A program made the position numbers and the translations under genes. A DNA stretch of 45,485 nt from Bacteroidales bacterium (GTDB lineage: Bacteria > Bacteroidota > Bacteroidia > Bacteroidales > Bacteroidaceae), in assembly GCA_022772475.1 (NCBI GenBank), contig JALEZQ010000068.1, forward strand, positions 1 through 45,485, in the 5' to 3' direction. Position 1 is the stretch's first letter; each line of letters opens with the position of its first letter. The notes under the pieces are model-generated. The model worked only from the letters and a program-made list of their open reading frames with translations. It was not told the origin of the DNA and searched no databases. Positions 7,764 through 16,140 of the stretch are shown in pieces.

Positions 7764-10610
7764 TTAGTACCACTCCACGTTCGAGCTGTACGAACTGCGT
7801 TTGTCCCATTTCAGGGCGTCGGCCAGTTCGGAGGCGCGGGCGCGGAAGGTGAAGTTGAACGACGAGTAGGGGCGTAGCACGACGTTGCACGACATGTCGA
7901 AGCAGTGGAGGTCGCGCGATACCGAGGCCGTCGTCATGGACAACTGGTGGTAGTTGAAGTCGTAGCCCGACGAGAAGGAGATGTTCCATCCCTCGGCGAT
8001 GCGCACATAGCCCGAGAAGTTCATCGTCTGTGTGAACGAGTAGGGGTAGCGCATGGAATGCACGTTGATGGGCTTCGAGCGGTCCTCCGACATGGTGATG
8101 CCGTAGGATACGGTGAACGACCATGGCATGGAGAAGGCCAGGTAGCCGTCGTCGTCGATGCTTGCATTCTTCGTCTTGCTCTTACCGCCCTTCTTACGGC
8201 TGCTCTTGAGGTCGGGGTCGATATTGGCGTCTTCGATGTCGCTGTCATCGTCATCGTCCTCGTCCGCTGCGGCGGTAGTGCCGCTGTCCTTGTCTTTTCC
8301 GCCGAAGAGGCGGCTGAAGGTATTGTTGTCGAAGGTGTACGACAGGTTTTGCGACATGCCCTGGAAGCGTCCGAAGCGACCGTAACTCCACTCTGTGCGG
8401 TCCGATACTACCACCTGTCCGTTGTCGTTGAAGGCGTAGGCATAGGTGGCGAAGGTGGCCGCCATGGAGAAGGTGTATTTCTTGCTCAGTTTCAATCGCA
8501 GGCGTGTGCTCAGGTCGCTCCATGGGCGTACCTTGGCTGCCAGATTGTACGACATCGAGGCCGACAGTTCGTCGATGATGCTTATCTTGCGGTCGGCCGT
8601 GTCGCGGGCGGTGCGCACCTTCATCTCGACGTTATTTGAGATGGAGAAGCTGACGTTGCCCTGCTTTGTGCCCGAAGGATAGCCGAAGGCGCTGCCGGCG
8701 TAGGGCGAGTAGGTCACGGTGCTCACTTCGCCATTGGCGTCGGTGCGGACGTACGAGCGGGTATAGCCGTAACTTTCTTTGGTAAAGTCGGGCGCATAGC
8801 TGAAACTGATGTTGGGCTTGAAGACGTGGCGTATGCCCACAATCTTGTCACCGAAGAGTTTGCGCCATGGCTTGTACATACCGTAGAGCGTGGTGTTCAT
8901 GCTGACGCTCATGTTCCAGTCGTAGAGGTTGTAGAAGCCGTAGGTGGTATCGCGCACCTCGGTCTGGCTGGCGGTATCCCACGAGCGCATGACGCGCTTG
9001 CTGTACATCAGGTCGCGGAAGGAGAACGAGGGCGAGATATTGATGTACTTGAACACCTGGAACGTGGCCTGTATGGGGATGCGGTGCTGCATGCCGTTGC
9101 GCCAGTCCTTGACGAGGTTCGACTTGAACAACTGGTCCTCGCGGGTGTTGATGCTGTTCGTCACCTGCCCCGTATATTGCAAGGAAATCTTCTCGTACCA
9201 TTTCTCCTTGCCCGCCTGGCGCTTGCGGCGGAAGGGGTAGAAGCGGTTGAGCGAGATGGACAGGTCGGGCAGGGTCATGGCTATCGAACTGTCGCGCATG
9301 TTCTGCGTCAAGTTGCTGCTACCCGAGATGGTCAGGCCGATGGAGGGGAAGGTACGCGAGAAACTCACCGAGCTGGCACGCGTGCTCTGCGTATAGGCCA
9401 GAGGGTTGTACATACTCTCCAGATTGGAGCGCTCGTAACTCTCCGAGGCAAAGTTGACGCGGGCCGAAAAACTGCTGTTGGGCGATGCCTTGGGGTCCTG
9501 ACTGTGCGTCCACTGCAGTTTGAGCGACTTGGTCACGGCATAGTCCGGCATATTCTTCTCGCCCTCCACCGTGCGCAGGAAGCTGGCGTATATGTTGCCG
9601 CTGTAGCGGTAGCGCTTGCGGTAGTTCGTCTCGCCGCTCAGGCCCCACGAGCCCTTCGTATAGACTTCGCCCAGCACCTTCAGGTCCATGTAGTCGTTCA
9701 GGGCAAAGTAGTAGCCGCCGTCACGCAGGTAGAAGCCGCGGTTTGTCTCGTCGCCGTAGGAGGGCATGACGAAGCCGCTGGAATACTTCTTGTTGATGGG
9801 GATGAATGCGTAGGGAATGGCGATGGGCAGAGGCACGTCCTCCACGACGAGGTAGGCCGGTCCCGATACCGTTTCCTTGCCCGGCCGGGCTTTGGCACGC
9901 GACAGCGCGATGTAGAAGTGCGGGTGCTCGGCATCGCAGGTGGTATAGGTGGCGTGCTCGAGATAGAGGGTGCCGTCGGCCGAGCGCTTCGAGCGCTGGC
10001 TGGTCAGAAAACCGTCGCCTTGTTTTGTGGAAACATTCTGGATAAAGCCCTTCTTCGTCTTGAAGTTGAACGCCATGCGTTCGCTGGTATATTCGTCCGC
10101 GCCCTGATGATAGACGGGGATGTCCTTCGGTACGCCCGTGCTGTCGGCCAGACCTTCTGCCGTCACCTTGTTGCTGTCCATGCACATGGTGATTTTGGCG
10201 GCATCCAGCGTCATGTCCATATACTTCACCTTGGCTTTGCCGTAGAGGTGTACCAGTCCGGTTGTAGCGTCATAGACCAGCGAGTCGGAACATTCGTAAT
10301 CGACGGGCGCGTCGATACCCGGTTCGCGCTTCTTGATGGTGTCCGTCCGTGCCGTGTCGGCCGCTGCACTGTCGTAACGCAGTCCGCGCCGGCGCGGCGC
10401 TGTGGTGAGCGTCGTGTCGGCGGCAAGCCTTCTTAGCGTGGCGGTATCGGCCTTGGCCTTGGCAGCTGACGGGGCTATGGTGTCGCTGTCGGCCTGGTGG
10501 GTGTTGCTTTCCCTGTTGTCTGATGCTGTGGTGCCTCCTGTCGGCACGTTGCCGGCATAGACGCAGACCATCATCAGGAAGGAAAGAACGAAGAATATGA
10601 GTTTTCTCAA
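7764..10610 (-). CDS. lptD: LPS-assembly outer membrane protein LptD (OstA-like)
   Basis: LptD is the outer-membrane barrel that inserts lipopolysaccharide into the outer leaflet. The product is about 948 residues, with a signal peptide (RKLIFFVLSFLMMVCVYAG), an OstA-like N-terminal part (HLYGKAKVKYMDMTLDAAKI) and a long barrel with the LptD-typical PYAFIPINKKYSSGFVMPSY. TTG at 10610 is chosen as start because the -7 element at 10646-10653 puts transcription start near 10640, downstream of the in-frame ATG at 10685. An acidic then basic insertion (about residues 770-815, with ADEDDDDDSDIED followed by a lysine-rich stretch) interrupts the barrel, probably as a surface or periplasmic loop. Its upstream neighbour is a FadL-like porin gene. 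Confidence 0.88.
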   Translation of the reverse strand: MRKLIFFVLSFLMMVCVYAGNVPTGGTTASDNRESNTHQADSDTIAPSAAKAKADTATLRRLAADTTLTTAPRRRGLRYDSAAADTARTDTIKKREPGIDAPVDYECSDSLVYDATTGLVHLYGKAKVKYMDMTLDAAKITMCMDSNKVTAEGLADSTGVPKDIPVYHQGADEYTSERMAFNFKTKKGFIQNVSTKQGDGFLTSQRSKRSADGTLYLEHATYTTCDAEHPHFYIALSRAKARPGKETVSGPAYLVVEDVPLPIAIPYAFIPINKKYSSGFVMPSYGDETNRGFYLRDGGYYFALNDYMDLKVLGEVYTKGSWGLSGETNYRKRYRYSGNIYASFLRTVEGEKNMPDYAVTKSLKLQWTHSQDPKASPNSSFSARVNFASESYERSNLESMYNPLAYTQSTRASSVSFSRTFPSIGLTISGSSNLTQNMRDSSIAMTLPDLSISLNRFYPFRRKRQAGKEKWYEKISLQYTGQVTNSINTREDQLFKSNLVKDWRNGMQHRIPIQATFQVFKYINISPSFSFRDLMYSKRVMRSWDTASQTEVRDTTYGFYNLYDWNMSVSMNTTLYGMYKPWRKLFGDKIVGIRHVFKPNISFSYAPDFTKESYGYTRSYVRTDANGEVSTVTYSPYAGSAFGYPSGTKQGNVSFSISNNVEMKVRTARDTADRKISIIDELSASMSYNLAAKVRPWSDLSTRLRLKLSKKYTFSMAATFATYAYAFNDNGQVVVSDRTEWSYGRFGRFQGMSQNLSYTFDNNTFSRLFGGKDKDSGTTAAADEDDDDDSDIEDANIDPDLKSSRKKGGKSKTKNASIDDDGYLAFSMPWSFTVSYGITMSEDRSKPINVHSMRYPYSFTQTMNFSGYVRIAEGWNISFSSGYDFNYHQLSMTTASVSRDLHCFDMSCNVVLRPYSSFNFTFRARASELADALKWDKRSSYSSNVEWY

Positions 10611-10645
10611 CGGTGTGAAGTATTCGTATGATTCGTCGTGGTGTG

Positions 10646-10653
10646 CAAAGATA
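10646..10653 (-). promoter_or_regulatory. lptD promoter (-7 element)
   Basis: On the minus strand TATCTTTG reads from 10653 to 10646, a perfect match to the -7 consensus, giving a leader of about 30 nt. This site decides the TTG start at 10610. Confidence 0.75.
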
Positions 10654-10692
10654 CAAACATTTTTCGGGGCAGCCCCTTTAGCCATAGTGAAA

Positions 10693-10709
10693 AAGCGCTA
10701 CATACGCTT
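10693..10709 (-). terminator. Short hairpin, possible terminator of the FadL-like gene
   Basis: On the minus strand AAGCG/CGCTT with a 7-nt loop is followed by a T-run. The stem is only 5-6 bp. It lies between the FadL-like gene and the lptD promoter. The rest of 10710-10914 shows no gene. Confidence 0.4.
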
Positions 10710-10914
10710 TGGGGCAAGTTTTACGGGCGGAGGTAGCAAGCCGGGGTCGCATACTGCACGCCAAGATGCCCCGCTCCCTGACGAACAGGGGGGCGAGGCA
10801 TCCGAACGTGTGCACACAGACTATCCACGGATCCGGTGCACAGATGTATGGTGCGGCGGTGGAACGGGGCGGGCAGAATGCTGCCGGTCCTTGGAAACCG
10901 CCGTGTGTATAGGC

Positions 10915-12504
10915 TTAGAAGTTGATTTCCACGCCGATGCCGAACACATCGTTCGTGCGGTGGAAATTGTCGAAGCCGGCCGTGCTGTAGCCTTCCATAC
11001 CGTTGGTGATGGCGCCAAGCGCACCCAGTTCGCCCTGAATGATGCCCAGTTTCTGACCGGCGACGATGCGGTCGGCTTCGCTGGCGTTGGGATTGCTGAT
11101 GATGGCCTGCAACTGTCCGGCCGCCGTCTGCAGTTCGGTGCCCATGGGCGTGAGCATCTTGCCGAAGGTCGTCTTGAGGTCGGCATAGTCGGCCATGTTC
11201 TTGCGGTAGTGGCGGTAGAAGGTCTTGAAGTAGGCCACGTTAAGGCGCACCTTCGGGCTCACGCGGAAGGCCGTGCCCAGACCTACGGAGTGGGAGTTGG
11301 TCACGAAACTTAGGTCTCTAAGGAAGCGGCTGTCGTCGCCCAGACCGTAGTTGGTGGTCTGCCATCCGGCGCTCACCGTCCACTTGTCGTTCAGGTCATA
11401 CTCCAAGCCTGCCAGTACCTCCCAGCCGTCACCCTCCAGGTGCTCCTCCCTGCTTTCATACTGTGTGGCCTGTTTGTCGAAGTAGTAGTGGAAACCGGCG
11501 CTGGCACGCAGGCCGTCCATGATCTCATACTGTGCACCCATGGTGAGGATGGCCGGGATGTCGGCAGCCACCTTCTTGCCGTCGTCAAACTCGTCCAGGC
11601 CGCTGGTATTCTCGCCTGAGCGGTTCTTTAAGCGCAGACGTGTTTTAAATTCATATTTGGCGGCGAAGTTCCAGCGTCCGGTTTTATAATCAACGCTGAT
11701 GATGGGCGTGAATCCCCATCCCGTTTGGTCGCAGTTGAGTTCGCGGTCGGAGGCCACGGCGGCGAAGTGGGGCATGTTTTGGCTTTCAAAGAACTGTGCA
11801 GCAGGCATCGTCATGCTGCCCGTAGGTGTGTTGACGCTGACGCTGATGTTGCGCACGTAGCCATAGTAGTTGCAGTCGGCATACACCACGCGACCGCCGG
11901 CGCTCACGCTCAGGCCCGGCAGAAGTTTGTAGCCCACGCCAAACTGTCCGCCGAAGTAGTACTGGCGGCCCTGCATATGCGTGTCAATCTCGTAACCATT
12001 CACCACGCCCGGAGCGATGGTGCCAATCAGTGCGGGCAGCATGGCAACCTGACCCTCGAACGAGGGAAGACCGTCGTCAAACTTGCACTTGCCGCCGCCG
12101 CCTGTGACGCCGAAGTGGAACGACATAAACCAGCGGTCGCTCACCTTGGCCAGGTCGAACGAGGGAAGGACCGGCGCTGCGGCCTTACCATTGAAATGCT
12201 TGCGGCCCGACGGGTCGTTGGCCACACCGTTCACCGTGCCCAGGCGGAAGGGACCGTCGGCATACCACGAGTCGATGCAGCGTGTCTGGTAGGCACTCTG
12301 CACGTCGAAGGCAAAATGCCAGCCCTTAGACATGAAGCCGATGCCGGCGGGGTTGGTGTAACAGCCCTCAATGCCGAAAGTGGCGTCGCGTGCCGGGTTG
12401 CGCAGGAATATCACGCTCTGGTTCGTATTCGTCAAGTAGCCGCCAGCCATAGCCACGGCACTCTGCGCTGCCACCAGCGCGGAAAAGAATAGTTTTTTGC
12501 TCAT
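10915..12504 (-). CDS. FadL/OmpP1-type outer membrane transporter
   Basis: The 529-residue protein starts MSKKLFFSALVAAQSAVAMA, a Sec signal peptide, then GGYLTNTNQSVIFLRNPARD and YTNPAGIGFM, the N-terminal plug (NPA) motif of the FadL/TodX/OmpP1 family of hydrophobic-compound channels. The rest alternates as a beta-barrel and ends in GIGVEINF with the terminal aromatic needed for outer-membrane insertion. About residues 445-510 form a poorly conserved, helix-like insertion before the last strand. It has its own promoter and lies upstream of lptD. The substrate is unknown. Confidence 0.82.
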   Translation of the reverse strand: MSKKLFFSALVAAQSAVAMAGGYLTNTNQSVIFLRNPARDATFGIEGCYTNPAGIGFMSKGWHFAFDVQSAYQTRCIDSWYADGPFRLGTVNGVANDPSGRKHFNGKAAAPVLPSFDLAKVSDRWFMSFHFGVTGGGGKCKFDDGLPSFEGQVAMLPALIGTIAPGVVNGYEIDTHMQGRQYYFGGQFGVGYKLLPGLSVSAGGRVVYADCNYYGYVRNISVSVNTPTGSMTMPAAQFFESQNMPHFAAVASDRELNCDQTGWGFTPIISVDYKTGRWNFAAKYEFKTRLRLKNRSGENTSGLDEFDDGKKVAADIPAILTMGAQYEIMDGLRASAGFHYYFDKQATQYESREEHLEGDGWEVLAGLEYDLNDKWTVSAGWQTTNYGLGDDSRFLRDLSFVTNSHSVGLGTAFRVSPKVRLNVAYFKTFYRHYRKNMADYADLKTTFGKMLTPMGTELQTAAGQLQAIISNPNASEADRIVAGQKLGIIQGELGALGAITNGMEGYSTAGFDNFHRTNDVFGIGVEINF

Positions 12505-12532
12505 ATTTCGGATATGATTGTATTGACGGCGG

Positions 12533-12540
12533 CAAAATTA
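12533..12540 (-). promoter_or_regulatory. Promoter of the FadL-like gene (-7 element)
   Basis: TAATTTTG reads on the minus strand from 12540 to 12533, about 28 nt before the ATG at 12504. Confidence 0.65.
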
Positions 12541-12684
12541 CATCTTTTAAGCACATTAGCCAAACGTTTGTGCAACTTTCCTGCTTTTACGGACGTTTAC
12601 CCTGTGCCACACCTACTATCTGTCATCCCGTCTGTGCAAAACGCCGCCGATGAGGTGGTTCAGATGAGCCCGCTTGCTCTTGCT

Positions 12685-12801
12685 TTATGTGGTCATCCAA
12701 TTGTGAGATGGCAGGCTCTTCATGGAAGGGTCTTCCCCCATATAGGTCATGTTGTAAAGAAACTGTCCATCGCGTTCCATCGCGCTGACCGCTGCCGCCA
12801 T
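12685..12801 (-). pseudogene. Possible C-terminal coding remnant
   Basis: A minus-strand frame with an in-frame ATG at 12801 ends at TAA 12685. It contains AMERDGQFLYNMTYMGEDPS, which looks like real protein rather than a random frame, and it stays open further upstream. No start, promoter or family is recognised. It is best read as a decayed gene end within 12541-12839, which otherwise holds nothing I can identify. Confidence 0.3.
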
Positions 12802-12839
12802 ATCTGCCGGTAATCTGTTTTGTTGCACCGCAGTTAATT

Positions 12840-13202
12840 GCTACATTTGCCGACGAAACCCGCCAGGTGGTGCAGGAAGTCATCGGCTGGTACAAGCGCT
12901 ACCGCGACATCCTCAACAGCGACATCATCCACCTGCGCAAGCCCGACGCTCGCGACTGGGACGGCATCATGCACGTCAATCCCCGCCTCAAAGAGAAGGC
13001 CCTGGCCATGCTCTTCAATCCTACCGACACGGAGATGGTGCGCACCGTCCGCCTGCTCCTCTATTACACCGGCCTACAGCGCAAAGCCCGTGTGCGCGAA
13101 CAGGAAGGCAAGGCCAAGACCTACCGCCTGACCGCCGACCACGAGGTGGAACTCACCGTGCGCATCCCCGCCCGTGGCTTCACCTGGTATGTGGTGGAGT
13201 AG
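12840..13202 (+). pseudogene. C-terminal remnant of a large glycoside-hydrolase-like protein
   Basis: About 120 codons run to a normal stop. They include QEVIGWYKRYRDILNSDIIH and RDWDGIMHVNPRLKEKALAM, then LLLYYTGLQRKA and a closing RIPARGFTWYVVE. This pattern (catalytic-domain end with NSDIIHLR and DWDGIMHVNP, then a small beta-sandwich) is what I associate with the C-terminal end of large Bacteroidales glycosidases. There is no catalytic domain, promoter or plausible start; GTG at 12867 would give only a fragment. The upstream frame becomes random before about 12835, so the gene was cut by deletion or rearrangement. Confidence 0.65.
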
Positions 13203-13266
13203 TTGCCCAATCCTCCACCGAGCCTCGAACCGAGTACAGCGAGAAGGTCTTCCCGTAGCCCGTATA

Positions 13267-13294
13267 ACAAAAAGAGCAGGCCCGTGAGCCTGCT
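13267..13294 (-). terminator. tRNA-Arg terminator
   Basis: On the minus strand AGCAGGC (13294-13288) pairs with GCCTGCT (13281-13275) and a T-run follows (A-run 13267-13273 on the plus strand). It starts 6 nt after the encoded CCA. Confidence 0.8.
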
Positions 13295-13299
13295 TCTGA

Positions 13300-13377
13300 T
13301 GGTGATTCCGCAGGGATTCGAACCCTGGACCCACGCCTTAGAAGGGCGTTGCTCTAATCCTACTGAGCTACGGAACC
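13300..13377 (-). tRNA. tRNA-Arg (anticodon TCT)
   Basis: The minus strand folds into a full cloverleaf: acceptor GGTTCCG/CGGAATC, D-arm GCTC...GAGC, anticodon stem ACGCC/GGCGT with loop CTTCTAA (anticodon TCT, reading AGA), and T-arm CAGGG-TTCGAAT-CCCTG. A discriminator A and an encoded CCA (13302-13300) end it. It has its own promoter and terminator. It is the intact member of a duplicated pair; the other is at 25181-25255. Confidence 0.95.
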
Positions 13378-13387
13378 AAACCGCGTG

Positions 13388-13395
13388 CAAAGGTA
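13388..13395 (-). promoter_or_regulatory. tRNA-Arg promoter (-7 element)
   Basis: TACCTTTG reads on the minus strand from 13395 to 13388, 10 nt before the mature tRNA 5' end. The duplicated copy near 25268 has lost this motif. Confidence 0.75.
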
Positions 13396-13470
13396 AGGGA
13401 TTTGGGGCGAATGCGCAAGTTTTTGCCCGTATTTCTTCCAATGACCACGGATGAGGGGCAGAAAAGGCGG

Positions 13471-13533
13471 CTACAGGGGGTTGGCACTCAGGAAATCGGC
13501 CGCTGCAGCGAGCGTGTCGGTCTTTCCTACGTC
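13471..13533 (-). pseudogene. 3' remnant of the nucleotidyltransferase gene
   Basis: The minus strand encodes DVGKTDTLAAAADFLSANPL and a stop, the same C-terminal peptide as the intact gene at 25349-26086, with only synonymous changes. Upstream of it the similarity stops, so only the last 21 codons remain. It marks the left junction of the accessory block. Confidence 0.85.
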
Positions 13534-13674
13534 CCCGCCTTAGCCTCGTGGGGAATGAAGCAGAATCCCTACCGCGTCAGCGGCCGCTGTCTGTATGGCC
13601 TTGTTCTTGAGATAAAGTTGAAAAAAAACTGCGCCCTGAAGGTAGCGCTACGCCGGTAACGTTGTATAATAGGT

Positions 13675-14232
13675 ATGATGGATGAGCAAACCTACATAGC
13701 GTTGGTACCCACAGTACGTCACGTCGTACTGCGGGAGGCTGCGCGCTATCTCCCCGGCGAGGACGATGCGGCCGACGTGGCGCAGGAGGTGATGCTGAAA
13801 CTATGGCAACTTCGCGGCACGCTCTCAGGCGACAAGAAGATGCTCTACGCCTATGCCACCGTGCTCAGCCGCAACCTCTGCCTGAACAGGCTCAAGGCCA
13901 AGCGCCGCCATCCGTTGCTCCGGCTCCACCACAGCGACGCCGATGAAGGAGACTGCGCCGAAGAGGCCGCCTATGTCCCCGCCACCCCCGGGCCCGACGT
14001 CGCATTGGAAGCCCGCGAAGCCTATAGCCTCTGCCAAAAGGCGGTGAGGCAACTGCCCGAGAAGTGGCGGATTATCCTGCACATGCGCTCCGAGCAGCAC
14101 ATGGAAACCGACGATATTGCCCGCGCCCTGGGCACCACGGCCGGCGCCGTCAGGGGTATGCTCAGCAAGGCAAGGGCACGATTGCTCACACTGATAAACC
14201 AGCAGAATGAAATACGAAGAAGCACACATTGA
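13675..14232 (+). CDS. ECF-type RNA polymerase sigma factor
   Basis: The 185-residue protein has a region 2 core (DAADVAQEVMLKLWQLRGTL near 34-53) and region 4 with a helix-turn-helix (METDDIARALGTTAGAVRGM, then LSKARARL, near 143-170). This is the two-domain ECF layout. Two adjacent ATGs (13675, 13678) could start it. Its end overlaps the next gene, a putative anti-sigma factor, by 26 nt, indicating translational coupling. No -7 element of the housekeeping type was found upstream, which would fit autoregulated transcription, but this is inference. The linker between the regions (about 90-115) is long and acidic. Confidence 0.9.
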   Translation: MMDEQTYIALVPTVRHVVLREAARYLPGEDDAADVAQEVMLKLWQLRGTLSGDKKMLYAYATVLSRNLCLNRLKAKRRHPLLRLHHSDADEGDCAEEAAYVPATPGPDVALEAREAYSLCQKAVRQLPEKWRIILHMRSEQHMETDDIARALGTTAGAVRGMLSKARARLLTLINQQNEIRRSTH

Positions 14233-14971
14233 AGACATGCTCCGCCGTTTCATGAAGGGTGAAACGACGTTGGAGGAAGAGCGCCGGCTGGCCGACTATT
14301 TTGCGTCTGTCCCGTCCGTTCCCCATCGCTGGCGGGCCTTTGCCGTCCTCTTTACCGGCATTGACGGCGGGGCGCTCGAAAGCGCCGGCCCTGCGCAGCC
14401 TGTTGAAAAGCCCGGACGCCGCCGCGTGTGGCTGAAGGTGGCGGGCGTGGCGGGTGTGGCTGCCGTGCTTTGCCTCTGTTACGTGTTGGGAAGTGTGGCG
14501 TGGCACGCCGACGAGCACGCTATCGACGCCAACGCTGCCATTGCCACCGCCACCGCGGAAAGGCCGTCGGCGCCCGCGTCAGACCATCAACCCACGGCGT
14601 CCGCAGCGTCCTCTACGTCCGCAGCGTCCCCAGCGTCCCCGACCACCGCACCGCAGGCCGCCATACCGCCGCAGACGCCAAGCCACGCTCGGCACAAGCG
14701 TGCCCTTGCCCGGCATACTGAAGAAGACGCGCACAAGCAGGACCAGGCTCAGTTGGCTCAAAATGAACCTCAGCCAAGACCGCAGTCTGAATGGCAGCGG
14801 GAAGCGCCCTCCGCCCCCTTGTCCGACAGTGACGCATCGGACCTGACGGACCATATTGTCTCTGCCGCCTTCACCTATTCCGAACATTCGCAACTGGATG
14901 AGCGCGCCATCCGCGGACGCGACCGAGTGAGGGCCCGGGTGATGGAGCAGTATGCCCACTTAGGTCTATAA
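14207..14971 (+). CDS. Single-pass membrane protein, putative anti-sigma factor
   Basis: The 254-residue product has a cytoplasmic N-terminus (HIEDMLRRFMKGETTLEEER, a pattern seen at the start of many Bacteroidetes anti-sigma factors), one membrane segment (about 78-97, VAGVAGVAAVLCLCYVLGSV) and an extracytoplasmic part. The latter starts with a low-complexity Ala/Ser/Pro/Thr region (about 105-150) and ends in a Gln/Glu-rich stretch without a recognised domain. It overlaps the sigma gene by 26 nt. The role of holding the sigma factor at the membrane is inferred from context and topology. There is no FecR domain. Confidence 0.7.
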   Translation: MKYEEAHIEDMLRRFMKGETTLEEERRLADYFASVPSVPHRWRAFAVLFTGIDGGALESAGPAQPVEKPGRRRVWLKVAGVAGVAAVLCLCYVLGSVAWHADEHAIDANAAIATATAERPSAPASDHQPTASAASSTSAASPASPTTAPQAAIPPQTPSHARHKRALARHTEEDAHKQDQAQLAQNEPQPRPQSEWQREAPSAPLSDSDASDLTDHIVSAAFTYSEHSQLDERAIRGRDRVRARVMEQYAHLGL

Positions 14972-15019
14972 TTCCCCCCCCGCCAAACATCCAATCTATC
15001 CCGGCAAAATCCCTAATCC

Positions 15020-15919
15020 ATGAAAAAGACCATCCTTCTCGCCTGCCTGTGCCTGGCCGCCCTGCAGGTTTCGGCGCAAGAAACGTTGCGCGGCCTCAAA
15101 ACCTATGCCACGGGAAAATTCCAAAACCACGCCACCGTCATGGAGAGTTTCGACGGCGAGAAGCACAGCGAGTTCTTCTTCCTGCGTGTGCCCAAGGACA
15201 GCGTGGCGCCGAGCGACCTCTACACCATCCGTTCGGCCTACAACTCGGCCATGAGCGAGGCCGACGAGGCCAACCTCTACGAGACCCACCGCGAGGCGGG
15301 ATGCGACACCGTGTCCTACTCCATCGTGAAGGGCGGACGACTCACGCAGGGCACCATGGAGAACGAAATCTACGGCCATGCCTTTACGCGCAACTCTGAA
15401 ATCATGGCGATGCTCGACATCAACTGCCGGCAGATGGTGATGGGCGTGCAGTTTGAGGTGCCCAAGCAGCCGGACGAGGTGGTAAAGCCGTTAGACAATG
15501 CGCCCATCGAGCAGTTTCTGGCATCATTGGTCAAGCAGAAGAAATGCACCACCCGGCGTGTGAACTATCGCAAACGTAAAGGCGGGAAAGCCGTCATTGC
15601 CTACAACCTCAATGCCGACGACGTGACACGCGGCACACGCTATGACGTCACGGAAGATGCCGACGCGGTGAAGGCCGAACTGCGGAAACTGATGCTGTCG
15701 TACAGAAATCGCAGCCAGGTCTATTCCTATGTGGAGAGTGCGCTATGGGGAATGGACGTTTGTTTGAAACTGGGTGACCATGCCCACTGTTATCTGCTCA
15801 AGATGTCCGCGCCGGGCGTGCTGAAAGTGCTGCATGTGGCACGCCAACAAAACCGGGGTGTGTTCGTCCCGGCAGAGTGGCCCGACATTGTGGACTACGA
15901 CGACGGCGTGATGCGATAG
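15020..15919 (+). CDS. Secreted protein of unknown function in the sigma-factor operon
   Basis: The 299-residue protein starts MKKTILLACLCLAALQVSAQ, a Sec signal peptide, followed by a mature part I do not recognise. It has few cysteines and no membrane helix after the signal, so it is probably periplasmic or outer-membrane associated. A basic segment near 175-195 (KQKKCTTRRVNYRKRKGGKA) stands out. It lies 48 nt after the putative anti-sigma gene and is probably co-transcribed. It could be the sensed partner or a target of the regulon (inference). Confidence 0.7.
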   Translation: MKKTILLACLCLAALQVSAQETLRGLKTYATGKFQNHATVMESFDGEKHSEFFFLRVPKDSVAPSDLYTIRSAYNSAMSEADEANLYETHREAGCDTVSYSIVKGGRLTQGTMENEIYGHAFTRNSEIMAMLDINCRQMVMGVQFEVPKQPDEVVKPLDNAPIEQFLASLVKQKKCTTRRVNYRKRKGGKAVIAYNLNADDVTRGTRYDVTEDADAVKAELRKLMLSYRNRSQVYSYVESALWGMDVCLKLGDHAHCYLLKMSAPGVLKVLHVARQQNRGVFVPAEWPDIVDYDDGVMR

Positions 15920-15928
15920 TCGCGCTTC

Positions 15929-15966
15929 GGCCTTGCCGCTTCTTTCCTGTATGCCTCGGCAAGGCC
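15929..15966. terminator. Hairpin after the sigma-factor operon
   Basis: GGCCTTGCCG (15929-15938) pairs perfectly with CGGCAAGGCC (15957-15966). A C-run rather than a T-run follows, so termination here may be partial. Confidence 0.55.
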
Positions 15967-16071
15967 CCCAACGATTACTTGTTATGGCCTTTTGTATAGG
16001 TGGCAATGAGCGGTGCTCCCAACCGCCATCCGTTGCCACTATGGGCATACTGTGCCCTGACGGCAACCCAC

Positions 16072-16114
16072 TTGAGAACTATCACGAACGAATTTGAGAA
16101 CTATCACGAACGAA
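16072..16114 (+). promoter_or_regulatory. Tandem direct repeat upstream of the barrel gene
   Basis: A 21-bp sequence (GAGAACTATCACGAACGAA preceded by TT) occurs at 16072-16092 and identically at 16094-16114, a 22-bp period. The second copy ends 26 nt before the barrel gene's ATG. Two helical turns of spacing suggests a dimeric regulator site, or a recent slip duplication. Confidence 0.55.
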
Positions 16115-16140
16115 CAACTTCTAAAGAACACTTGATTATC

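Larger units (their letters stand above)
13303..13533. repeat. Left copy of the 231-bp direct repeat
   Basis: This segment matches 25181-25411 in the same orientation, with scattered substitutions and small indels. It contains the tRNA-Arg gene, its promoter, a spacer and the last 63 bp of a nucleotidyltransferase gene. Similarity ends abruptly after CCTACGTC in both copies. Confidence 0.9.

Noticed and set aside
12841-13202. A complete small gene starting at GTG 12867
   Set aside because: The sequence is the end of a much larger protein family, and homologous-looking sequence continues upstream of the GTG.
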